Source: Fidelibacterota bacterium (GTDB taxonomy: Bacteria > Fidelibacterota > UBA8477 > JABMPR01). From it: 64,000 bases of DNA. The stretch is taken from the NCBI GenBank assembly GCA_018650445.1, contig JABIFX010000023.1, positions 37,347-101,346 of the forward strand. The letters are read 5' to 3'. Made by a program: the position numbers and the translations under genes. This document shows, one piece after another, positions 44,803 to 54,800 of the stretch. How positions within the stretch are numbered: the first letter of the stretch is position 1; the number at the start of each line of letters is the position of its first letter. Below the pieces are notes generated by a model. The model saw nothing but the letters and a program-made list of their open reading frames with translations, was not told the DNA's origin and did no database searches.

Positions 44803-45208
44803 AATGCTACCGTCTTTTTAGGGGGATGCCATCATCCGGTTTAGCAAATTCAACTAACTCATGCTTCTCTATCATGGTGCGGTCTGTTCGTTTTTTTTTT
44901 CGCATATCTATACCTACAATCTAAGAGATGCATTCCTGGCATCCAAATCCCGTTACCGACGCTCTTGGGCATCCCAGCGAGGTCATATTCTATTGATTAT
45001 TCCAGGGTCTTTGTAGAAATATTTCGCTTAATTATTTTGACACAATCCACGTAACCCACTGTCTATCAGTGACATATTCAGGACTTTAAATCCCTTGGTG
45101 TCCACCCAATAGTGGCTATCAAAAAATGATTCTGGTTTGCAATTTCCTTGGAACCAACACCTGGACTATCTTAATTCACCGACATCAATTGTCTGAAAGG
45201 AAAAGTAC
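44803..45208. other. Divergent intergenic region holding repeat copy C
   Basis: There is no gene in these 406 bases. They separate the AraC regulator (minus) from the amidohydrolase gene (plus), so both promoters must lie here. Bases 45015-45096 match the first half of the dispersed repeat: TTGACACAAT at 45037-45046 and TATTCAGGACTTTAAATCCC at 45075-45094. The second half of the repeat is absent. GAAAGGAAA before 45209 serves the amidohydrolase start. Confidence 0.55.
45015..45096. repeat. Dispersed structured repeat, partial copy C
   Basis: It aligns to 29430-29511 of copy A over about 80 bases with scattered substitutions. Shared landmarks are TTGACACAAT, GTAAC, CTATCA and TATTCAGGACTT. 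The GC-rich second half of the element is missing, so it is a truncated copy or the minimal conserved part. Confidence 0.65.
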
Positions 45209-46879
45209 ATGCATAGGATTGACCGGATCGTTTGTACATTGATTATTTTTCTGGCGCTATCAGCCACCCCAAGTAGTGCAAAACAAAAGCCTGCTGAGCA
45301 TATCTGGCTCGGGACCATTATCACAATGGATCAAAAGCAGCCGATAGCTGAAGCCATTGCAGTTCGGAAGGGGGAAATCATCGCAGTAGGCGATTCGTCC
45401 TCCGTACTTGCCCTGGGTGACCGCCACACAGAGATAATACGCCTTGAAGGGCGAGCCTTATTGCCGGGCTTTGTCATGGCCCACGAGCATCCTGGTATAT
45501 CCGCTGTGTTTGGAGGATTGGTGGATATATCTGGTTTTACCTACCCCCGTATGGTTGATGCATTCGACGCACTAAGCGTAGTTGTACAGAATTCTGAACC
45601 GGGTGAATGGGTTTATGGTATCGGACTGGACCCGGTACTTCAGGCCGATTTCTCGCCCCCAACTCTGGCAAAGCTGGATTCAATTGCACCGGATAATCCC
45701 CTTTTTCTGATCACGCAGGCGATGCATTCCTTCTGGGCCAATTCCAAGGCCTTGGAAGCTGCTGGAATCACACAGGACATCCAGGACCCACCAGGTGGTG
45801 GTCACTATGGACGGGATGAAGCTGGTAATCTGACTGGGTTCATTGCCGAAAGTGCTGCGGCTGCACCTATCTTGAAGAATTTGCGCAAACCTTTGCGTGC
45901 TGCGGGTCGCCTGAAAACTGTCTTCCATGAATTGTCGGCTTCGGGAATCACCACAGTGGCGTCCATGGGATTCAATCCCCCGCCCTGGCTTGCCAAGTGG
46001 ATGGCCAGGGAACACTTCCGGCCAATAATCCGTCAAGTTGTTTATCTCAAGACAGATGAGCTTAGTTACCTGCCATCATCGCCTGACAAAGGGACTGCGT
46101 TCTACCGTATCGCAGGAATCAAACTTTGGCATGATGGTTCACCTTACACAGGTACCATGGATATCCATGACCCCTATCTGCATAATGATGTCACAGTTTC
46201 TATGGGCATCGAGGAGGGTGCATCTGGCGAACCTCTTATCACCGATTCGGTTTTTCTCAGCCAGATGCTTCAGTTCGATTCAGAGGGGTGGCAGCTCGCC
46301 GTTCATGCTCAAGGGGATGCTTCAAACGAAGCTGTATGCCAGATGTTTCAGCAACTTGGTCGCCGAGATCTCAGGCATCGGGTTGAACATGGTATGCTCA
46401 TGTCCCCAAAAGTAGTGCAAGAACTCGCAGCCTTAGGCATGACAGCAAGCTTCCATGTCGATCATATTTCATACTACGGTGACGCCTTGGCTCACTCCGT
46501 TTTGGGACCAGAACGAGCATCCCAAATGTTGCCGATCAGGAGTGCTGTACAAGCGGGTTTACGGCCATCCCTGCATGCCGATTCACCTATGTTTCCTGCC
46601 AAACCATTTCACCTGATGCAAACAGCAATATTACGATCGACGACCAGTGGTATGCAGTTAGGTAGTCAGGAGACCGTAGGGATGCTGGCAGCCTTACGTA
46701 TGGTGACTATCGATGCTGCCTGGCAGCTGCATATGGACCACATTGTGGGAAGTCTGGAGGTAGGCAAACGGGCAGACCTAGTCGAAGTTTCCAGTGACCC
46801 ACTGAAAACGGATGTTCAAAACTGGAATAATATTCAGGTTAAAGCCGTTTGGCTGGATGGGAGACAATTGAGGCCCTAA
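45209..46879 (+). CDS. Exported YtcJ-like amidohydrolase
   Basis: The 556-residue protein has a signal peptide ('LALSATPSSAKQ') and an amidohydrolase family 3 fold. The metal-binding motif appears as 'LLPGFVMAHEHPG' (H-x-H), with 'IKLWHDGSPYTGTMDI', 'LAVHAQGDASNEAV' and 'RVEHGML' carrying later metal ligands, and 'VGSLEVGKRADLVEV' closing the beta-sandwich. Family members hydrolyse N-acyl or amide bonds in small molecules; the substrate is unknown. It stands alone on the plus strand, divergent from the AraC regulator. Confidence 0.87.
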   Translation: MHRIDRIVCTLIIFLALSATPSSAKQKPAEHIWLGTIITMDQKQPIAEAIAVRKGEIIAVGDSSSVLALGDRHTEIIRLEGRALLPGFVMAHEHPGISAVFGGLVDISGFTYPRMVDAFDALSVVVQNSEPGEWVYGIGLDPVLQADFSPPTLAKLDSIAPDNPLFLITQAMHSFWANSKALEAAGITQDIQDPPGGGHYGRDEAGNLTGFIAESAAAAPILKNLRKPLRAAGRLKTVFHELSASGITTVASMGFNPPPWLAKWMAREHFRPIIRQVVYLKTDELSYLPSSPDKGTAFYRIAGIKLWHDGSPYTGTMDIHDPYLHNDVTVSMGIEEGASGEPLITDSVFLSQMLQFDSEGWQLAVHAQGDASNEAVCQMFQQLGRRDLRHRVEHGMLMSPKVVQELAALGMTASFHVDHISYYGDALAHSVLGPERASQMLPIRSAVQAGLRPSLHADSPMFPAKPFHLMQTAILRSTTSGMQLGSQETVGMLAALRMVTIDAAWQLHMDHIVGSLEVGKRADLVEVSSDPLKTDVQNWNNIQVKAVWLDGRQLRP

Positions 46880-47097
46880 TCTAGATCCTGGGTTTGTTAC
46901 TTGTTCCACAGCTTTTGATGGACATGCAAAAATATATTACTGCACATTCAGTGTGTGCAGTAATTAAGTGAATACCGTATCCCGCTGATACATACATAGT
47001 TACAGGATTATATTAAAGGGTTTGCACTGTCTCCAAAGTAAAAAGAAGCCCCAGATAATGTCCAGGGCTTTCTTGGTGATCGTTCAATTAATTGAAG
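46880..47097 (-). terminator. Terminator after the metalloprotease gene
   Basis: Read on the minus strand, AAGCCCTGG and a later CTGGGGCTT (47046-47070) form an imperfect stem followed by CTTTT. It lies about 30 bases past the stop of the minus-strand metalloprotease gene. The rest of this spacer shows nothing clear; no good plus-strand terminator for the amidohydrolase gene was seen. Confidence 0.6.
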
Positions 47098-49833
47098 TTA
47101 CTTGAGATACACCATCTTGATGGTTTGGCTTATCTCACCTGCTTCAAGACGGCAGAAATACACGCCTGTGCTGACAGCATTGCCTGATCCATCAATGCCA
47201 TTCCATTGGACTTGATGATTACCTGCTTGTTGCTCACCCCGGGCAATTTGAGCGATTTCCCGTCCAGCAATATCATATATTTTCATGCTTACATCTACTC
47301 TATGAGGTAAGGTATAACTAACTGTTACACTTGGATTAAAAGGGTTGGGATAGAAGTGGCTGATGCCTGGTGTCAGGCCATCTAAGATGTTCTCTGCGTC
47401 TATTCCGACATAGTCAATATCAAACCATTCTAGAAACCTGCGCATCAAAGCAGCTCGAGGACCCCAGCCATCATCTTCCAAAGGAGCCAATGCCTCAAAA
47501 CCAAAGGCCAGGAAGATGGTTTTATAACCATTCCTGATGGTGGTGGTGCCCGCAGTTTGGTAACCTGATAGTGGATATTGAAAAAGTGAATGACTGTGGG
47601 GCAACGTAGTTACTATATCTGGACTGCTTTGATTCTCAGCTCCAAAATAATTATTTGTGATGTATTGGTCAGAGCTACTCATGATCTCATGCTGTGGATC
47701 ACCAAAAACGTATATAAGATTCGTAAGGGTTTCAACCTGGGCAGCTCCACAATATTCGCTTAAAAAGGCTGTTTGAGCTTCATCACCATCTGTGAGGTCC
47801 TGCCCGGTGAGCAGCAGTCTGCCACCTGAATCTTGATAACTGGAGAGTAAATTGATGACGGATTGAGTCAGGGGGAATTCAGTATTGCCAGTATACCAGA
47901 TAACCCGTGGTTTAGCCAATAACCATTCCTCCTGAGGTAACCCATCCTGTGCCATATCCCATAAAACGTATACGACATCATTGTCCTGGAGCGCACGCAG
48001 ATAGTATTCCTGAACATCCCCTGCTCCAGAAATTGCTCCATCTGCATCGATGAGCGCCACCTCAGGATCACCAATAACTATCTCAAATTCCAAGGTATCG
48101 ATGGTTTCAGACGTGGTGTTACTTACAGAGATACTGAGAGTCGTGGTCCCATTTTCGAAGATTGAGGATAATGTAAAATCAAGAGAAGTGCTTGAGATTG
48201 CCGATGTATTTGTGGGGAGGTCTTCAAAACTGATTTCTGAGTTTGTAAAATTGAAGGCCGGATTGCCTTGAATCACGGTAGCAGTTATTCCTGACGTCAA
48301 GATACCATAATTGATCAGCTCCAACCAGATTTGACCGCTTTCGTCAGGAGACAGGAAACCATCATCATTCTCATCCGTATACGACATTTCCATGATACGC
48401 AAGTGTGGAAAGGCTTCAACTACTTCTACAGATGCTGTGATTGCGGAATCTCCATCTACAAAATTAAACACAGCAACTTGAGTATTTTCTAAGGCGTAGT
48501 TCATGGATGAAGGAGTGGTCTCAAAGTCAAAAGTCTGATTTTCAGAGGATTCTGACCAGGGTTGTCCAGGATTGGTGCCACCCTCCTGCCCATTGGCTGG
48601 TTCAATATCAACCAAGCGATGATCATCGTTCCTATTGCTCCCCTGTGAATTGTCGACATGATAGATCATCAACCCAGTGCCTTCCAGATGCTGGTCTGTT
48701 CCCTGCACCTGACGATTTTCTATAAGGAAGTACTCGCGACCCACCTCGAGTTGTTGGGCCCAACCTGTTTGCCAGGGATCCACTTCACCATTGGTCCACA
48801 CTTTTAAAACAAAATCGTTCTCAACCACGGGGGGAAAGGAAATGTCGTCAATATTGACATCTTGAACAACTGGAACGACCCACCCCATCATCTCCTTACA
48901 CCAGGCGGACATATGTGCCGGGCTACTTGGTGTGGTCCAGGACCCACCAGACATGAGACACCAGTCGCCGATGCCATCAGAGGAACCGTCCGTATCATAA
49001 AGATCAGGAAGTCCCAGGGCATGCCCAAATTCATGAGAGAATACACCGATTTCGATCAATCCACCACTGCCATTTTCAGCGGGCTGTATAATATATTCAT
49101 TGACCAATATAGGTGAACCACTGGCTCCAGTGTCATTGGTCGCATAGGCAGCGCCAGTACCAGAGGCATAAGAATAAGACCAGCTATGCGACCAGATACG
49201 ATCGTCTACGCTTCCATTTTCAGCACCCATGCCAGAATGAACAAAAAATACTGCATCCACAACGCCATCATCATCACCAGAATTGGCAAGCCCATCAGGA
49301 CCATCATTGTCGTATTGTGTGAAATCTATCTCCACATCAGAAGAATCAAGTGACTCACGCAAAAAATCACCGACTCCACCATCATTCCCATTATTCGTTC
49401 CACCGTAATGATGGCCAGTCTCACTTAACTCGTACCAGCCATATACTGTCCCAGAAAGATGAAATTGACCATAGGACATCTCTTCATAATGTTCGGCCAT
49501 GGTGACTGATGGCCAGGGTCCATCAAATAGTTCGCTTTGAAGCATACTGGCAACATTTACATCATCGTCAGAATCAGAATATGATCCCATAATTACAGGA
49601 AAACTCATGGAGACATCTTCACGTAGATCTCGAAATCCGCTCTCTGCACTTTGGATATTGGCCTGTCGGATACGCCGCATCTTGGCGGCCAATCCACCTT
49701 CACCGTGAGTTTCAGCCATGATTGCTGCTTGCTGGATGACTCCAGCTGATGGAATCACACCTGGTTTTGGTGGCACTGTTGCTAATAAGGTGTTTAGCGA
49801 TAGGATGAGGATCAAAATTGATTTATTTAACAT
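47098..49833 (-). CDS. Secreted M6-family metalloprotease with C-terminal sorting domain
   Basis: The 911-residue protein has a signal peptide ('LILILSLNTLLATV'), a propeptide-like region and an M6 (immune inhibitor A-type) catalytic domain (about 75-330). The zinc motif is 'SHEFGHALGLPDLYD' (H267, E268, H271). An Ig-like region rich in S/T and a further alpha/beta region follow. The last 85 residues form a FlgD/sorting domain ('HFYPNPFNPSVTVSYTL' to 'IKMVYLK'). It is an exported endopeptidase, probably delivered by a type-IX-like system and used to digest environmental protein. Repeated Asp/Gly stretches ('NDGPDGLANSGDDDG') could bind calcium. Confidence 0.9.
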   Translation of the reverse strand: MLNKSILILILSLNTLLATVPPKPGVIPSAGVIQQAAIMAETHGEGGLAAKMRRIRQANIQSAESGFRDLREDVSMSFPVIMGSYSDSDDDVNVASMLQSELFDGPWPSVTMAEHYEEMSYGQFHLSGTVYGWYELSETGHHYGGTNNGNDGGVGDFLRESLDSSDVEIDFTQYDNDGPDGLANSGDDDGVVDAVFFVHSGMGAENGSVDDRIWSHSWSYSYASGTGAAYATNDTGASGSPILVNEYIIQPAENGSGGLIEIGVFSHEFGHALGLPDLYDTDGSSDGIGDWCLMSGGSWTTPSSPAHMSAWCKEMMGWVVPVVQDVNIDDISFPPVVENDFVLKVWTNGEVDPWQTGWAQQLEVGREYFLIENRQVQGTDQHLEGTGLMIYHVDNSQGSNRNDDHRLVDIEPANGQEGGTNPGQPWSESSENQTFDFETTPSSMNYALENTQVAVFNFVDGDSAITASVEVVEAFPHLRIMEMSYTDENDDGFLSPDESGQIWLELINYGILTSGITATVIQGNPAFNFTNSEISFEDLPTNTSAISSTSLDFTLSSIFENGTTTLSISVSNTTSETIDTLEFEIVIGDPEVALIDADGAISGAGDVQEYYLRALQDNDVVYVLWDMAQDGLPQEEWLLAKPRVIWYTGNTEFPLTQSVINLLSSYQDSGGRLLLTGQDLTDGDEAQTAFLSEYCGAAQVETLTNLIYVFGDPQHEIMSSSDQYITNNYFGAENQSSPDIVTTLPHSHSLFQYPLSGYQTAGTTTIRNGYKTIFLAFGFEALAPLEDDGWGPRAALMRRFLEWFDIDYVGIDAENILDGLTPGISHFYPNPFNPSVTVSYTLPHRVDVSMKIYDIAGREIAQIARGEQQAGNHQVQWNGIDGSGNAVSTGVYFCRLEAGEISQTIKMVYLK

Positions 49834-50108
49834 ATATACCTTTTCGTTCGAATGCCATTTGGATTACTATAGGCGTTTCAGTAGTAATAATGACGAATTA
49901 TCTTACGAAATCTAGTCCGAGCATATAGGATTCAAAGAATTCAATACTTACATGAAGATTCCATTGTAATAATTGTGAGGTTTTTTTAAAAATCTGATAA
50001 AAAAAGATGGTTGAGATTTACTGAACTGACTCATGGGCTAACAGCCCCATTGAAGAATTATTTGCTGCTAGTATTCTGCTCCAGGTATAGCCAACAGGCA
50101 ATGGATCC

Positions 50109-50768
50109 TCATGATCTCAAACTATTCTTGTTGGTATAAGTGAATACTTCCCAACTGAGTGTCCCCTTCGCTCCAAGCTTTTTGAAACCCATTTCACCTA
50201 ATACACTATCCAGCTTTTCAGATGAATGAACAAAGGCTCTAAACGCGTCGCCCTTGACACGGCGAATCATGTTTTCTATCCCAATAAACAATCTCACAAA
50301 CCAACGATCCCTGGGTATGCTGAAGGTATAGATAGTATCAGCTTTTTCAGCGGTAACTCGAACGAGTGTCTCCCAATCGGGATAACAGCAGATCACTCGA
50401 TCCAAAGTGACTATTTGTGCTGAGGGCATGCTCTCTGCTAAATCTACCACATCCCCATGTAAATAATCCACCAGCTCTTCGCGCCCATGCTTCAGATCTT
50501 GTTCTTGGGCAATACAGATAAAGGCCGATGATGCATCAACATGTACAGCTCTGTTAATCGTATCCTTAAACAGCTCATGGTGGAGCACTCCGATGCCACC
50601 TCCAATATCTAATAGTCGGACATTGGCTAACTTTGCATTGCGAATGCCTTTGAGCATGAGTTCAGTCGTCTTGTCGGGACCTTTTTGCATATATCGTTTG
50701 AGGTCACGACTAGCTTTTTCAGGTCCAAATAATATTTCGGTGGCATCACAATGGGCACAACAACTCAT
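50109..50768 (-). CDS. Class I SAM-dependent methyltransferase
   Basis: The 219-residue protein has a Rossmann-type methyltransferase core. 'VRLLDIGGGIGVLHHELF' is motif I (SAM binding), followed by 'AVHVDASSAFI' and 'VTLDRVICCYPDWETL' (motif IV region). The N-terminus 'MSCCAHCDATEILFG' is unusually rich in Cys and could bind metal. The tail resembles methyltransferases related to magnesium-protoporphyrin O-methyltransferase, but the substrate is not clear. It appears monocistronic, with gaps on both sides. Confidence 0.8.
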   Translation of the reverse strand: MSCCAHCDATEILFGPEKASRDLKRYMQKGPDKTTELMLKGIRNAKLANVRLLDIGGGIGVLHHELFKDTINRAVHVDASSAFICIAQEQDLKHGREELVDYLHGDVVDLAESMPSAQIVTLDRVICCYPDWETLVRVTAEKADTIYTFSIPRDRWFVRLFIGIENMIRRVKGDAFRAFVHSSEKLDSVLGEMGFKKLGAKGTLSWEVFTYTNKNSLRS

Positions 50769-51100
50769 AATACACTTTCATTCTATTGTTCTGGCAGACC
50801 TGGCTGCCCAAAATTACTCCCCCCACTGAACTTGATTTTGATACAATCATTTTGAGTGCCCAAAACTAATTATGACAAGATAAATCTCCTATGTTTTTCC
50901 CCATGGAGAAGCATCTATTAGATCTTGTAAATGAGTTTATGCTGCGCTTTGATAGCCAGATTTATGAGGCAGCCAGAGGAAATTCAAAATCATCGCACCA
51001 GACAGTTCACCTAACTGTATATATTAATTCAGGTATGAATAACAGTTATCAGAGATAGATAGAGTATCAATTTCGTAGGCGAATACTCAAAACACGGGCA
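50769..51100. other. Intergenic region without recognisable features
   Basis: These 332 bases between the methyltransferase gene start and the DUF1858 gene stop are AT-rich. No open frame, strong hairpin or promoter motif stood out. The methyltransferase promoter and the end of the activase-cluster transcript should both lie here. Confidence 0.4.
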
Positions 51101-51511
51101 TTAAGTCCTAATTAAGCCATTCAGGCCCGTTAGGAGCGCATTTTGGTCGATCCCGTACTCGTCTATGGCATCACCTAACTTATGCTCTCCAGACACGGCA
51201 CAGGACGTACAACCACCTAAATGATTATCAGCCAATACATTTTGGGCTTGAGGGTGAGATGCGATGACCTCACCAATACTCATATCCAGATTGAAATTAT
51301 CACCTTTTTCAGGAGCGTTTTGCGTATTGCCCATGATTGGGGCAGGTCTGGATTGAAACTCTTTTATTGAGGCAGCAACATGCGCACGTACGCTGATGAG
51401 ATCCTCTTGATATTTGGACATCTCCTTAGTTATTCGACTCTGTCTTCTCCAAACTAAAATGAGGGCGACACTAAACGATATGGCAAATGCAGTAAAAAGA
51501 AATGGGTTCAT
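51101..51511 (-). CDS. Membrane-anchored DUF1858 (hybrid-cluster-associated redox) protein
   Basis: The 136-residue protein has one N-terminal membrane helix ('FAISFSVALILVW'), a coiled linker and a C-terminal DUF1858 domain (about 75-136; 'LDMSIGEVIASHPQAQNVL', 'HLGGCTSCAVSGEHKLGDAI'). The C-x-x-C pair in 'CTSC' is the probable redox-active disulfide. DUF1858 domains often occur beside iron-sulfur redox enzymes. It is the last gene of the activase cluster and may hand electrons to, or repair, its clusters; this is inference. Confidence 0.8.
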   Translation of the reverse strand: MNPFLFTAFAISFSVALILVWRRQSRITKEMSKYQEDLISVRAHVAASIKEFQSRPAPIMGNTQNAPEKGDNFNLDMSIGEVIASHPQAQNVLADNHLGGCTSCAVSGEHKLGDAIDEYGIDQNALLTGLNGLIRT

Positions 51512-51525
51512 ATTGTCCTACCTAA

Positions 51526-51783
51526 TTAATCTATTAATATTTCTGAAAGTTCTCTCTTCAGTTCATCCAGATCCATATCACCAGCCGTGTTTAACCGATC
51601 CACAACTCCATCAATATCTCGCATCGCTCGTTCTTTTTTTAAGGTCAGGAAATAGCCATCATAATAGTGATCCCCCAGCATGGCTCGATCTATCTCCTTA
51701 TCCCTGTTGTGGTCATTTAGCTCTGAGAAATAGACAACTCTATACTCTTTTGAATAGGTGTTATCCCTATAAATTTCAAACAT
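51526..51783 (-). CDS. Small conserved-looking protein of unknown function
   Basis: The 85-residue acidic protein ('MFEIYRDNTYSKEYRVVYF' at the start) shows mixed beta and helical character and matches no family I recognise. I prefer ATG 51783, with AGGA seven to eight bases upstream, to the ATG at 51804. It lies tightly between the activase and DUF1858 genes (14 bases to the latter), which supports it being a real gene. The segment 'DHYYDGYFLTLKKE' suggests a short beta-strand fold. Confidence 0.6.
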   Translation of the reverse strand: MFEIYRDNTYSKEYRVVYFSELNDHNRDKEIDRAMLGDHYYDGYFLTLKKERAMRDIDGVVDRLNTAGDMDLDELKRELSEILID

Positions 51784-51831
51784 GATTTTGTCCTGGTGCA
51801 TCATTTAATAATCTCTCTTTTTTGATCAATA

Positions 51832-54800
51832 TTAGACAGCATCAACATGAGTCAATACTTTTTCTGTATATTCGTCACTAGAATTGTCTACAATCTGCAG
51901 TTCTACTTCATCATCCGTCACGCTTGCGCTTAACTCTGTCCGGAACTGTTCAAGTTGCGCTTCAATTTCTTTTCTGGTCGCACTTTCATCTAATCTAGAT
52001 TCCAGGTACCTGGTCAAGAAATAGCTTATGGTTTCAACCCGGATTTTGATGGAGCCAGTAGGTTTATTTTCATCCAGATCTTTAAAATTAAAGATAGGTG
52101 TTCCCGATTTCTCAACAATCTCTTCAACCACAGAGTATATGGGGGAATCGTGGCCACATTTAAAATTAGATAACTCAAGTGCAACTAGATTTGGATGACG
52201 AGCAGTGAATTTTGCCCCCCAAAGCTTCCGATTCGTGTTTTCACTATATGAGTTTTTCCATGCATCTGATATATCTAGTGGATGGGAGATTACACCTGAT
52301 TTCACCTCATCTCCAAATAGTCTATCAAGTAGATCTTCATCGATGGGCAGACTATCCTGAGTAAATACGGGATAACCGAGTTTTTGAAACTCGACTAAAA
52401 TTTCATGATTAATACCTGGATCACCATGATAAGGTCTACCGAGTACCACCAGACCAAGTTTTTGCTCTGCTTCCAGTTGATCCAGAACCTGTCGAGCTCT
52501 TTGACGCTGTGAGTTTGTATAGTCATCCAACGCTTTGTATCCTGCGGCCACTGCTCGATCATTCTCGACCTTTGATAAACCAAGTATATCTTTGAATGCC
52601 TGGAACATTTGGCGCGCAAACAAGAGCTTATCGGCAACATTCACAAAAGTATCCATATAGCTGATACCTTCAGATTTGAATATGTCGCCCTCTTTGATAA
52701 AAGCTGCTTTCACTGTCTCTGGCGTACCTGTGACGGTTGGACAGGCCCGACAATCCTGGGTGTCTTTTAAATCCGTGGGTAAATCATCAATCATGGGAAA
52801 GAAGATGATATCCAGTGGCTTACGTTTATGGTGCTTATATATGAGATTATGCACATGGGGAATTCCCAGCTTACTAGGAAAACAAGGATCAATGGATCCT
52901 CGCTTGATACCGTCCTTATACAATTTCTCGGTGGTATAATCAGAAAAGACCAAATTTTTATAAGGAAGACCTAAACTTTCAAAGTAGCCCGTGAATAAAG
53001 GCGTCGTGGAATACATATTTAGTACGCGCGGTATCCCAATTCTTATTTTGTTACGGTTTTCCATCAGCGACTTGCGTTCTTTTTGATTTGCAGTCATCTG
53101 AATTTTTGGGATTGCATCAGATATGACTTCTGGCTGGAAACTTTGGAATATCTCTTTTGCAGCGAGTTCGATGAAATTTGGATTGGCATCCAATTTTGCA
53201 TCAAGACCTTTCTTGATTTCGCGCATATCATTGACATCCTCAACCAGACCCTTCTCACAAGAATTGCCTACAATGAGTCTTTTAGCGCCCGCTTCAAGCG
53301 GGACCTTTGATTCAAACTCCTTCTTTTCTTTACTGCGGGAGTAAAAGCGCACGGGCCGTGGTTCCTGAGCACCCATTTTATAGGTAAACTGTTCGTCTTT
53401 ATCTTCAATAGGATGATCTATTTTTACATCAATAAACGTCCGTAAACATTTATTCTTACAAAAATAACATCTCGTATCTTCTGAAGTTGTTGATTGATAT
53501 GCAATTTCTTTTGAAGATTCTAAACCAATAAAAGTTGTTTCCCGACCGTTTTCCCAAAGGCGAATCGCTTCAATACCAGCCCCAATTGCACCACTCTCAC
53601 CGCAATGCTCGTGGACAATTATATTGGCTGTTTCCGCTTTACCTCTAAATCGTGATTCAATGAAGTCTACCTGCGATTTGACAGCCGCCATATTGTGTTG
53701 TGTTCCGCCCTGGAGCACAAAATTTGTTCCAAGCTTGGAAAGGTTTGGAATCTGTGATACATACAGCCAAATATTCTTGGGCAGCACGTTTGCCAGCCCG
53801 GCCATGATTTCTTCCTTTTTCCAACCCTGTCTTTGAAAATCAACAATATCAGACTGCATAAATACAGCACATCCATAGCCAAAATCAGGCATGGATTCAG
53901 CTCCAAACGCCTCCGTGGCATAATTTTCAACTGGTATTCCAAAATCCTGTGAAGTGCTTTGCAAAAAATAGCCATTACCAGCAGAGCACTGGGTATTCAG
54001 CTTGAAATCCTTTACCTGTCGATTGTTAAGAATCATAATTTTGATGTCTTGACCACCTACATCACAGATAACATCAACCTCATCATAAAACTGAAGTGCG
54101 GATTCAGTATGAGCAACTGTCTCCACAATTGCTGCATCAGCACCCAGGACATCTGAGAGCACATCCTTCGCGTAGCCAGTAGTTCCTACACCGAGAATGT
54201 TCAGAGTAGCCCCTTGTAGCTCCACCTGCTCCTGGACACTTGTAACAATATCCATGGTGTCTTCAATTGGATTACCCTTGGAAAGCTGGTATGCTTTGAC
54301 AAGCACATTTTTGTCTTTATCTAACAGAACTGCTTTGGTTGAGGTAGAGCCACCATCAATTCCCAGAAAAGCCTCAACCACCTGACCTTCAATAAAGCTT
54401 GCCGGTGTAAAAGGTATCTTTTTATATTTTTCAAGAAAAGACTCTAGCTCTTCAGTAGAACTGCTCAAGCCATGTCCAGCACCTTTTTTTTCAAGTAGTC
54501 TACCGACATTGATGTACTGCTCCAATTCCGAATAGCCCTGGTATTGCCCAACCTCATCTTCCTCTTCCTTGCCAAATTCAACAGCACCGATTGCTGCAAA
54601 ATATTGGGCATTATCAGGAACAATAATGAGTGATTTTGGGTCTACTCCTTCAGGTAACGGAAAGTCCCGCTCTGCCCAAACCAGAGGAATATTTTCCTCC
54701 CAGGCTTCACGCATACCCCGGATATAAGTATTTGGACCACCTAACAATAAGACATTGGGACGGAGTGTATGACCACGAGTTAGTACAGATAAGTTTTGAC

